DNA from: Corynespora cassiicola
Taxonomy: Eukaryota; Ascomycota; Dothideomycetes; Pleosporales; Corynesporascaceae
Reading direction: 5' to 3'
Assembly (NCBI GenBank): GCA_022059125.1
Contig: JAEUWY010000006.1
Coordinates: forward strand, 3,348,001-3,412,000
DNA length: 64,000 nt
In this document: positions 44,230 to 54,600 of the stretch, one piece after another
How positions within the stretch are numbered: the first letter of the stretch is position 1
How the letters are laid out: each line of letters opens with the position of its first letter
Program-made: the position numbers and the translations under genes
Notes under the pieces: model-generated
Seen by the model: only the letters and a program-made list of their open reading frames with translations
Told to the model about the DNA's origin: nothing
Database searches by the model: none

Positions 44230-45204
44230 TATTGTTGATTATTTTTGATGAAGGGTCTTGTTGGTCAAGCGTTTCTTAACGGACTTCTAAGAATTTATGA
44301 GTAAACTTAGCCAGTCATGCCATGAGTCAGGAGTCGGCTATGAGCCGGCCGGAAGCCCGAGTGACTAGTACCTGGGACGATCGTGCGTTCATGGGCTGTC
44401 TTCATGCGAGACTATACCCGCTACCCAGATTAAGAATCCTATCCGACGAATCATCCATGCGCAATTCAGGCCCGAGCTACTGCCACGATGCATAAGGAAA
44501 ACTAGCTACAATACCTAAAATCGAAGAAAAATCATTGATAAATTGATAATTCTATCTAGGCCTCGTAACACCGCCGACTTGTTATGAGTCAACCATAACC
44601 CGCGATTTCGCAACGGCGACGTAGCTCTTCCCTAGGTCCTGTTTGGGCAATGTTTGCGACTTTGCTGAAATAGGAAAATCCACCAACTCCGCAAAGCCGT
44701 GATTGCCAAGCCCACGCCATAAGGAGAGCACGTGGTTTCAGCCAGCACAAGCAGTAACAGAGCAGAAATTATTTATACGGGCATAGCGAAATTGAAACTT
44801 ACATTGAAAGGTACAAACATGAACACTTTAACAGTTGTGGACTGTACTTGTGTACTCTATTTGTGGCGTGCTTCCTCCCTTGAGGGGCAGTACAAGAAAA
44901 TCCGATCAAACACTTTAACAGCGAAAGAAAAAGCTAACGCACAGAATGAAGGGAAAGCAAATTCTAGCTCCATGGAAGCCCGTATTGTCATATCGAAGCC
45001 TTCATAATTCACTTCAATATTTACTCGTCGCCCAGCACACGAAGAATTTGCTTGTTTTAACAGCTGAGTTCGGATATGCTCACCGAGCGTACCCGATTTC
45101 CTCGAAACGTCATCTTGCGAACCTTCTGATACGAAGAAATGGCTGAACGATCTAATCTCGATGGCAAGCTCTACTAGCTGACTTAATTTACTCAGAATCT
45201 GCCC
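44230..45204. other. arrestin promoter region, no gene seen
   Basis: Almost 1 kb between two minus-strand genes. No coding signal is found. Confidence 0.45.
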
Positions 45205-46098
45205 CTAAACGCTAGTGGGGAAAGCAGGTATCGGCCCGTTCTCGAGGATATAATGCCCGAGGCCTTGGAGGCGTGTGGTGCAGAACTGTTCTAGATGCAT
45301 GCAAATTCTTATTAATTTAAACGATTGACATTCAAGGAGAAGGTTGAAGGAAGATGCTGTTCGCTTCGCGCTATCGTGGTGCCACATTGCATCTTGGAGT
45401 GCAAGCCTTGTGATCACGATTCGACAGACACCAAGGGCGCTAAACCATCTTTCCCACACCGGTAGGGCTTCGAAACGGTTTGCGTCGACCGAGAAACTGT
45501 TCCGAGCGTAGAAAAATCCTCTCGCTTCCTGTCGCAGCCCCTTGCAGGGCATGCTAAGAGAGAGCAATGCCTTCTTCAACTCAATGAGATTGCGACCTCC
45601 TTCCCCTAACCTAAATCTTTGCTGTTTTGAGGAAGGAACCATGTGTATTATTTCTTTTGGGTCGTCTGAGACTAATAAGAAGCCATGAACGTGATTGCGA
45701 AGCTCGCCCGGAAGGGAGCCAAAGAAGCGAAGACGTGGGTTTTGTGCCAGAATCAGAGCCTTTTCCGATTCGGAAAGTTCTTTTTGGGACTTCAAGTGGC
45801 TAAAGGGGTCTTTCGTCCTGTGTTTGACCAGAAGCTTCTCCGTGGGGGGTTGTTTGTCTTCCTCGTTAAGCCAGGGATGGAGTTGAGATCTCCTGTACTT
45901 ACCTCGTTCCTCGGATAGGTATTCCATTCTTCTCATGTCTAAGGAACGCAAATCTGCAGGCGTAGCTCTCAAAATATTTGGGATTGAGGGTTGATCTACG
46001 TCGACGTGCTCGTCATCGTTTTCGGGAAAAAATTTGTGTCCACTGAGCGATGCCCACTTGAGCACATCCTTGCTCGAATCACTGGGACTTGTCCTGGT
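45205..46098 (-). CDS. 2EXR/F-box-like fungal protein, 5' end unresolved
   Basis: Main exon 46098-45205, opening after a good acceptor (CATGTAG|ACC). The reading frame has no early ATG, so a first exon upstream is required. The conserved motif RLRFFGSLPGELRNHVHGFLL places it in the same LPxELRxxI family as the gene at 1821-2843, with a 110-residue charged N-terminal extension. The C-terminal part has the family's Cys/Trp-bearing helices (ARGFFYARNSF, VWERWFSALGVCRIVI). A possible first exon is ATG at 46246 with donor GTTACT, but the donor is weak. Function unknown. Confidence 0.65.
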   Translation of the reverse strand, partial: TRTSPSDSSKDVLKWASLSGHKFFPENDDEHVDVDQPSIPNILRATPADLRSLDMRRMEYLSEERGKYRRSQLHPWLNEEDKQPPTEKLLVKHRTKDPFSHLKSQKELSESEKALILAQNPRLRFFGSLPGELRNHVHGFLLVSDDPKEIIHMVPSSKQQRFRLGEGGRNLIELKKALLSLSMPCKGLRQEARGFFYARNSFSVDANRFEALPVWERWFSALGVCRIVITRLALQDAMWHHDSAKRTASSFNLLLECQSFKLIRICMHLEQFCTTRLQGLGHYILENGPIPAFPTSV

Positions 46099-47480
46099 CT
46101 ACATGAGGTGGTTAGTGTCAGTTTTTTCTCAGTAACGAACTCAAAGCAAGAATTAAAATTCTGTCGTTATTTTGCAATATATTGTGTAGATATTAAGATA
46201 AAAGATTGGGTGATGAGAAAGACATGGGTATGGTAGTAACGACCATCGCTGTATTCGAGGATATCAAGTGGAATGGCGTAGCTCCAGCTCAAATTCAGGG
46301 CTGTGTGTGTAAATTCTGCAACATGATTTTATTTCAGTCACATTTTAGATACTCGAAGCAAGGCATATCACAGGACCATAGAACTTCCATAGTGTACCGA
46401 TATTCACCTTGCATGGTTCTCTCACGTGGAAGACTCATCCCCAATTTACTATGTCGATGCTTGTGCACGTGAGCTTTCTGTTCATATGATAGACGAATGT
46501 ACTTCTTTAAGTCAACAATACTCTCTTATGACTGTGTTGGTAGATCGTGGATGGATTCATCGCTAGGTAAGAGTCACGGTTACGTACACTAACGCGACGC
46601 CACAGCAAGGCCTTTGCACTATCATGGTTGCGCATGACGCCCAGTATTCGGCTAGATCTCTCGGGATATATATCGGTTAATCATCGCAAAGAATGGTGCC
46701 GGAAGGATCGCTAAGACTTGGCGGCCAGAGTTGCTGGAGCCATACTTCTGAGGATGGTCTTCTCGTGCCTGTGAAGTTTTAACAATACACCTGGACTTAT
46801 TGTTGTCGCTGAGTAGACATATCGATATACTAAGAGTTGTGGAAAGAAAATATGACGCTGGTGTCTGCCATCATGGGGCGCGCGGAATTAGGTGTGAGTG
46901 TGGGGGAGTGGCGAGTGGGGCTGCACGGTCCGCCTGATTTGCTGACGTGCCACCCCAAACCCCGGAATGAGCGCAACGCTCCACTGTCAATTTGTTAGCG
47001 CATAGATGCGAAGATGCACATCAAGAGAAGTGATAGTCAGCGTGCGGCTGTGACTATGTTCATACGTGATAAAACAGAGCATCTTCAAAATGCACTCCTC
47101 ATGAGGTTGGTTATTGAAGTCAACATCATGACCCAAGACTGCGAAGCAATTTCACAGCTATTGCTTAGATTTCATTCCGAAGCACCGAACCTCGGAAGTT
47201 ACCTCAGCGGCGCCATCCAAGACAATTATTCCGTGTTGCTCTCGTTGACGCCATGAACACCAGAGAAATTCTGCGATAATGCTATGAATTATTCGCTGGC
47301 GGCACGCGGGGTAACAGCTTGGTATAACTTGGCATGGCTTAGCGGTGGGAGCGACAAGAGATAGAACAGCAAGGCGGGGGGGGTGTAAATGCTACAAATA
47401 GCTGATCTCCCGGTTGTGAATCTGCTTGATTGTTCTTATCAGCTCGTCTCATATTGACTGACTGCAGTATCATCGTAGGC
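46099..47480. other. divergent intergenic region
   Basis: 1.4 kb between the 2EXR-like gene and the permease. It probably contains the missing first exon(s) of the former: a minus-strand open segment at about 46185-46312 lies downstream of a TGCAG acceptor. Nothing else is recognised. Confidence 0.4.
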
Positions 47481-49155
47481 ATGGCTCCTCACACTATACC
47501 GGAAAAGTCCACGGGGGATGACAGGCTTCAGAGTGCTCTTGTAGAAGTGGAAGAGACTCTAAAGGTTGAAGCCGAGGCTCGCGACTACTCTGGGGCACAC
47601 GAGAAGACAGACCCTAGAGAAATCGCCCTTGTGCGCAAAATGGACTGGTGGATAATGCCAATCTTGTGGCTTATGTACTGGCTCAACTACCTCGTATGTC
47701 CAAATTTCTTCAAAGCTATGTGCTGTCGCACAGTAGATGACGGAAAAAGGATCGTAATGCGATTGCGCTTGCTCGGCTCAACACACTCGAAGAAGACCTG
47801 AACCTTACCCCGACACAATATCAAACCTGTGTTTCGATCCTTTTCGCCGGCTATGTCATTGTTGGAATACCCGCAAACATGGTAGTCACTCGAGTGCGAC
47901 CTAGCTGGTGGATGTCGTCTTGTATGGCCGTGTGGGCAGTCATCAGCGCGCTCACGGCTATCAGCCGAAACTACACCGGCCTGCTGCTCACTCGCTTCTT
48001 TCTCGGAATTACAGAGGCGCCATATTATCCCGGCGCGCTGTACATCCTAGCTACATTTTACACTAGAAAAGAATTAGCGACACGCATATCGATACTGTAT
48101 ACGGGTAACATTCTTGCTACGGCTTTCGCAGGACTGATCGCGCTGGGTATATTTGAGATGCATGGAATGGTAAGCCAAGCACTGGACTCAGCTTCTACTT
48201 TTATGAGAATGCACGATTAATTTCTCCCAGGCAGGACTTTCAGGGTGGCAATGGCTCTTTATCATCCAAGGAGCCGTCACTCTCCTCGTTGCGATCGCCG
48301 CAGTTTTCATATTGCCCGATGAACCCCTGACGACTCGATGGTTGACTGCCGAAGAAAAGATACTCGCACATGAACGGACGCAAAGAGATACAGTCGGAAA
48401 CGCCGGACAAACCACAAGCTGGAGGGGCATTGTTGAAGCGGCCAAGGACCCGAAAGTGTGGTTGTTTGTCGTGATGCAGCACTGTCACTTAGGTGCGAAC
48501 GGGTTTAAAAATTTCTTCCCCACTGCTGTTGAAACTCTTGGATTCGATGATACCATCACCCTTGTTCTCACATGTCCGCCCTACCTTATCGCGGGTGGCA
48601 TCTCGATCGCTTGGTCCTGGTCATCCGGGAGGTTTAATGAACGAACTTGGTATGATATCACGAACCTCATTAAACCTCATCACTGAATCTGATAGGCACA
48701 TCACCATCGCCAAAGCGATTGCAGTATTTGGTTTTATTCTAGGATGCACGACTCTGAATACTGGTGCTCGATATTGTAAGCTACAATGCGCCTTTGAATG
48801 ACATTATATTGTCTGCTTACCCTTTTAATTAGTTGCGATGATTGTGTTTTCCGTCGGAACGTATGCCGTCAATAGTATTATCCTCGGGTGGGTTTCCAAC
48901 ACATGTTCTCAAACGAAGGAAAAGAAAGCTTGCTCCTTGGCAATCGTCAACTGTATTGCCGTAGCATCTTTCATCTGGACCCCATACATGTGGCCGAAGT
49001 CAGACGAGCCTCGCTATGTCATGGCAATGTCGTCCAGTGCAGCTCTGAGCGTTGCAACTGCAATTGGAGCATGGGGCATGCGATTTTGGCTCATGGCGGA
49101 GAACAAGAAGATCCGACAATCTGAGGGCGAATCCACACTGTTCTTCGCATACTAG
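47481..49155 (+). CDS. MFS permease of the anion:cation symporter (Dal5/Tna1) type
   Basis: Exons 47481-47693, 47750-48169, 48231-48649, 48696-48775 and 48833-49155 give 484 residues. Introns are 46-61 bp and the joins restore family motifs. The N-terminus is cytosolic and acidic. TM1 is IMPILWLMYWLNYL with the following DRNAIALARL; then TPTQYQTCVSILFAGY, NYTGLLLTRFFLGITEAPYYPG (the hallmark of the ACS family), LSGWQWLFIIQG and DEPLTTRWLT. The C-half ends ...YMWPKSDEPRY. Fungal members take up allantoate, nicotinate, pantothenate, biotin precursors or related organic anions with protons; the substrate is undetermined. The acceptor of intron 1 (AAAAAG) is unusual but gives the expected LDRN junction. 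Confidence 0.9.
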
Positions 49156-49363
49156 ACGAGTATACCCTTGATATGGTCACGCAAGTTTTGAGATATATCA
49201 CAGTCGAACAAATGCTGTGTTTGATTTTTTGTTTTTTGAGTTGTGTCCTCGAGTGAGGAAGATCTTCTCTAAAAAAAAAGAATGAAAAATTGGAGCCATC
49301 CCTGTGCATGTATTGTTTCATAGCTGAAGACTATTGGAGCGAATGGATTACGCTATTAAACAG

Positions 49364-50314
49364 TCAGGTACTGGGTATCGGAAGGTCGAAGTACTGTGCG
49401 CTTTGAATGACTGTATCGTTATTCGCCGCCCACCACTTGGCCACCATTCCGGTAAAGTTTTCGACGTCATTACCACTATCGGTTTCCTTGAAGCTGATAG
49501 AGTCCGAAAGCCTCCCTATAGGGCCCGCAGACTTAATTTGCGGGACTGCTGCATCAATTTCAGCCTGCAAAGCATCTTTGGTAGCTTGATTTGACTTCTC
49601 GGAGAAAGAACGCATCGCTTTGCTCACTGCACGCAGCTGCGCAAGCTCTACTTCTTGTTGCCTGATCTTGACATTAGCCGCAACGAGAGCTTTGTTACGT
49701 CCTGCCACTGCTTGAGACATGAAGTTTACCTGGGCATCAGGAGTGACTCCGCCTGCGATGCTTGCAGAGGCGTTAGAAGACCTCCTTTTAATAATTTGGG
49801 ATGCTCCGCTTGTCCTCGACACGCTACATGACCGGGTCAGTGGACGCGAACTATATGTTGGGAACTTCATCCACAATTCCCCTTTTTCTTTGAGTAGACC
49901 AACCCACACGCGCAACTGGTCCCTTTCTTCGTCTCCCCCTTTGGGAAGCTCCTGGTGAAAAATGGACTCGCCGGCTGAAATCGCAGCGACAAGCCCGATC
50001 AAGACAGCGACTACCTCGCTCGGTGGGGCTGTAGGGTCCTCTTCAAAATACTTATCGACCTGAAACTCCTCTATGAGCCTATTCAGTTCACCCAGTGTAC
50101 AAAGGGAGAGATTCCAATCATTCCCTATAACATGGGTAAAAACATTAGAGCGCAAAGTTTGGAATTTGATCAGGGATTGCTGATCTATCGCTTCCTTGAC
50201 TTCGAGAAGAGAATAAAGGGTGTCTTCTATACAATGAAGCGAGTAAATGGAATGATCCAAAACGAAGGATTCGACCTTGTTCAAAGAGCGATTACCAATA
50301 GTTGATGCAGCCAT
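49364..50314 (-). CDS. uncharacterised coiled-coil protein
   Basis: Single-exon frame of 316 residues. The first true ATG at 50314 (MAASTIGNRSLNK) was taken; the frame extends upstream only through non-ATG codons. The N-terminal 150 residues are helical and acidic (IEDTLYSLLEVKEAID). A Ser/Arg-rich linker follows (RTSGASQIIKRRSSNAS), then a heptad-like helix of about 60 residues (AANVKIRQQEVELAQLRAVSKAMRSFSEKS). I recognise no family. Its start lies 321 bp from the edge of the transposon island, so its promoter abuts heavily mutated repeats. Confidence 0.72.
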   Translation of the reverse strand: MAASTIGNRSLNKVESFVLDHSIYSLHCIEDTLYSLLEVKEAIDQQSLIKFQTLRSNVFTHVIGNDWNLSLCTLGELNRLIEEFQVDKYFEEDPTAPPSEVVAVLIGLVAAISAGESIFHQELPKGGDEERDQLRVWVGLLKEKGELWMKFPTYSSRPLTRSCSVSRTSGASQIIKRRSSNASASIAGGVTPDAQVNFMSQAVAGRNKALVAANVKIRQQEVELAQLRAVSKAMRSFSEKSNQATKDALQAEIDAAVPQIKSAGPIGRLSDSISFKETDSGNDVENFTGMVAKWWAANNDTVIQSAQYFDLPIPST

Positions 50315-50632
50315 GATGAAGTGTTCAACATACACGAGTGATAAAATCGCCGTCGCACTACAAGTGGGGTTGTTTTGATGGGTAGCAGCAAATTATTAAT
50401 GTAGTTTTCTACTGATTCGGTGTTGTGATGTAACAAACCCTTTATTTCGTTATTGTTTAGAAACGATGCTGGTCCAGATGACTACTTTGGTATGGCGCGA
50501 TGTATCTGCTGTTAAAATTCTATTCCAAAAATACTCTGTTTCGCTCGATTACAAGAAAAAATATAACGAAATAGAAGATTGGCTATATTAAAGATTATGA
50601 GTGACTATGAAATATTTACTTATGTTGATAAA
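50315..50632. other. unmutated flank before transposon island
   Basis: Ordinary AT-rich sequence that still contains CpA and TpG dinucleotides, unlike the adjoining repeat. No gene is seen. Confidence 0.5.
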
Positions 50633-50634
50633 TA

Positions 50635-50870
50635 CAGAGGGGTGACATTAAAAAAAAACCAAAAAAAAGTTATACTTTTTAAACTAGTATAACTCTGTTA
50701 CTAGACTAGCTATTAATATAAAAAAAAATTAATTTTAAAAAGATTTAAAGGCTTGTTCTCTGTATTAAAAATAATATATAGCTTATATAATGTTTATTAC
50801 TTAAAAATTTAAAGTAAAAGTATAGTAAAAAAAAGTATAAATTTAAAAGCTAATTTATTTTTTATTTAAA
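50635..50870 (+). repeat. left terminal inverted repeat of Tc1/mariner element
   Basis: Matches the reverse complement of the right end almost continuously, with transitions and small poly-A length changes. Landmarks shared are the first 26 bases, TTATACTTTTTAAACTA, GATTTAAAGGCTT and AAGTAAAAGTATAGTA. Confidence 0.9.
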
Positions 50871-51100
50871 AAATTATTAAAACTTTTTATTTTACGCTAA
50901 CTTAATTAAGTTTAGTCTATATTACGTAAGCAAAAAACTGGAGCTAGAAATTTAATTTAATATTTAAAAAATAAAGTTTAAAAAATAAAGTTTTGCTTAT
51001 ATAAGCACTAATTACATAATAATAAACTAGTTAAATTAGTATATAAATAAGTATTTTAGAAAAAAATTCTGAATCTCTATTTTCTCTGAACAAAGATAAG

Positions 51101-51288
51101 ATGGAACCTTAATTTTCAGACTATAAAGAAAAAGTTAATCTTTTATTAAAAGCCAATACACCTATTATAACTATTTCTAATATATTAAATAAAAATAAAA
51201 TAAGTATTAAAAATACTATACAAAAAATAAATAAAAAAAATAAATTATTTAATAGCTTAAAAAAAGAAAGAAATTAAGATAAAATTAA
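51101..51288 (+). pseudogene. Tc1/mariner transposase remnant, N-terminal part
   Basis: From the ATG at 51101, after one stop, the frame reads YKEKVNLLLKANTPIITISN and SIKNTIQKINKKN, the helix-turn-helix DNA-binding start of Tc1-type transposases. It runs up to the GCTAT duplication, where the LTR element broke it. Confidence 0.82.
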
Positions 51289-51293
51289 GCTAT
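51289..51293 (+). repeat. target-site duplication GCTAT (left)
   Basis: Matches 58097-58101. Removing the LTR element and one copy restores continuity of the Tc1 transposase reading frame. Confidence 0.88.
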
Positions 51294-51664
51294 TATTATG
51301 AGCTACAAACGTAGGCTAATAATAGAGCCGACAGAGTCGCACCGCCATAGCCGGTTACGTAATATACTTAGTTAATTAGTTTACTTAGTACTACTAAGCA
51401 ATTAAGCAGTACTAAGCAGAAAGCCTTAGGCATATATATATAGTTTGTATAATTATACTTTATAATTATATTTATTTTATTAGTAAATTTATTATTTAAA
51501 ATTAACTATTAATTTATTATACTTTATTACTAATACAGAGATCTGTATAGTATATTATATATTATTTTACTTACGTAACTTTTATATATATTTATTTTTA
51601 AAAATTAATTTAAGCAGCTATTTACTTTCTAGCTTTACTTATAGCTTATAGCACAGTTTTAATA
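51294..51664 (+). repeat. 5' LTR (371 bp)
   Basis: Aligns along its full length with 57726-58096 without length change in the stretches compared. The differences I see are transitions, in both directions, meaning each copy was mutated independently. This copy keeps more G+C (CCGACAGAGTCGCACCGCC). Confidence 0.9.
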
Positions 51665-54600
51665 TTATAAATATTTTTTAAAATAAATACTATTTTAGAA
51701 TTACGCGTACTTTTAACTCTAACTAGTAGTACTATTAGTACTAAAACTACTACTAGTATAATTATATAATTTAATATAGCAGATAATAATTTTATTAAAA
51801 TAGTAATATTTAATTTTTATTACAGAAAATAAAATAAGTTTAAAAACTAGCTTTTACAGCTTAACTTATTTTTTAACTTTTAAAATAAAAATATTAAAAA
51901 AAATAAACGCGTCTCGTTTGCAGCTACGTATATAAAAAATAAAATACTTTAATAAATTAAACTTACTTTTATTAAGTATATAAATAGTAATACTAATAAT
52001 AAAGTTACTGAATAAATAGAGAACTTTAATAAGTTTAAAACTAAAATTAAATAAGTCTTTAGAGTTTCTAATAAAAATACTATTACTAAATAAACTATCT
52101 AATATTTTAAGTAACAAGAATTAGCTGCTAGTTATACTACTATATTCTAGTAACTATTAATTTTTACTAAATAAAATAATAAAGTATTTATAATAATATA
52201 CTGTTAAGAATTTAAGCTAAATATTAAAACTAAGTTTATACGTTTTAGAGCCTAGCTTAACACACTTAAATAACTTATAAATAAGTTTATTAATATTAAT
52301 TAGAAACTGTATAAATTATAAATAAAATTATATTAAAACTAAAATTTATAATACAGATAACGTGCTAAACTAAGCTATAGTAAAAAGTACTATAACGCTA
52401 ATACTAGTAAATAAGTTAAACGTAAAATAACGTATTTTACTTATAATATCTATAGTAATAAACTAATAGTTTTTAGTAATATTTAGAAATTAAAATAAAA
52501 AAGTAATAAAAAAAATAATAAATTTAAAAATAAAAGTATAACTTGCTACGCGTGTAGAAAGACAGATTATATTATAAAAAACTATTAATTAAAAAATAAA
52601 ATTATTTAATAGCTAAATATATTATAAACTATTTTTAATAATAAATTCTACGCAGATAATAAATAGAAAATTCTAATTAAAAAGTTTAATAAAATAGAAT
52701 TTACTTATAACAGCAGACTACTATAAAATAAAAAAATAAAAAAAATTTTTAACTACGTTTAGTATTAAAATAAAAATATTTAAATAAAGTTTAGAAATAT
52801 TTTTAAAAAAGTTAAATTTAAAAAATTTAGTTTTAAAAAAGAAAAAGTTTTTTACAACGCACATAATTATAAAAACTATTTAAATAATACTAGTTATAAG
52901 TTTATAAAAAATAGTAATAACAGTATACTATCTAAACTCGCCTAATTTAGAATTAATAAAAACTTTAAATAAATATAAAAATTAGCTAAAGCTTTTAAAA
53001 AACACAGAAAAAATTTAATAAAAATATTTATATAGTAAAAAGAATTATCTGTAACGCGTAAGCGCTTAAAAAAATATAATAATTTAAATAAAAAAAATTA
53101 AAATTTAGAGAAACGCCGACGATAACGCAGCTTTAAAATATAAAAATAAATTAGCTAACTAGATTTAAAAATTAGACTAAAAGTACTACTAAATTTAAAT
53201 AATAAACTAAATACAGTTTTAAGCATTTTATAAAGCTAAAATATATAAAAACTATAATACTACTTAAACTTAAAAAATTTAAAATATATAAACTACTTAT
53301 AAACTTTTTACTAAAAAAACTAATACTAAATTTACTACTTAGATAAAATAGCTGTAAACTAGTTTTTTTAAAAGCTATATAAATATAGATAGTAATAGTA
53401 TAACTGCAAAACATATGTATGCAATATCTATTTATAAAATAAATAATAATTATAATACTTTTTTGGAATAAATAAAAAAAAAAAATTTATAATAACTATA
53501 TTAGTTAATAAAAAATATATATAAAATTTTTAGTAAATATACTTATACTAAAACTGTAAACGTTACTAAAATAAAAAATATTTTTATAAATTTAGTAATA
53601 AGTTTTTTTTAGAATAATACTTAGCGCCTAAAATAGACTTAAAATATTATATACTACTAATTTAAAAAAATTAGTTAAGCTACCTATTAAGCTTAATAAA
53701 TACTAAATAAAAGTATTATTAAATATAAAAGTTTAGTGTAATTATTTTTTACAGCAGGCTGTAAAGCGTAGTAAAATAAAAATATATACTTTTAAATAAC
53801 TTTACTTTTTCTATATAGTAACTAAAAAAAAAATACTAAAAAAAGTATTAATAGATTAAGAAGCTATAACTGTTATAAATATCTAGAAATACTAAAAAAA
53901 TTTTTTTTTTAATATTATAGATACGGCTATCTATAATATTATTTTAAAACTTTTATAATTTAAAAAGTATAATCTATATATTAACTAAGCAGAAAAAAAA
54001 CTTTTATTTATAAAATATAATTACGCTATTATATTAGAATTTATATATTAGCAGCGTTTAATAGTAGATAAAATTACGCTAAATAATATAAATAGTAAAA
54101 AATTAAATAAGATGCTTTTAAAAAAAAAAGTTAATTCTACTAAATCTAATAAAAAGCTACTAAATAAAAAAATAAAAATTTTAAAAATAACTTACGTAAC
54201 TTCTATAATTTTTAAAAAGTATAGTAAATAAAAACTATTTTTTTAAAAAAAAGTAGATAATAGAGTATTATTTAAGTATTAGCTTTAAAACTGTAAAATA
54301 GCTCTTTAAAAAAAAATATTTAACTTTTAAACTTATTTACAGTTTATTAAAAAAAAAATTTATAGTATTATAAGTATATTTTAATAAAAACTTTAAAAAA
54401 AAGTTTATACGTAAATTAACGTTAGAAGCAGAATATTTAATTATTTTTATTTTTAAAAAAAATAGATTTTTATAGTTATATATAGATTTTAAAAAACTTA
54501 ATAATATTATAATTAAAAACTAATATTTACTACTAAATATTTAAAAACTTAGAAATAAATTATTTAAAATATAAATATTTATAGTTTTAAATTTCTAAAG

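Noticed and set aside
51866..53414. 80-codon frames inside the AT-rich island as small genes
   Set aside because: They are Phe/Ile/Leu/Ser-rich by-products of RIP-mutated gag-pol DNA read on the opposite strand.
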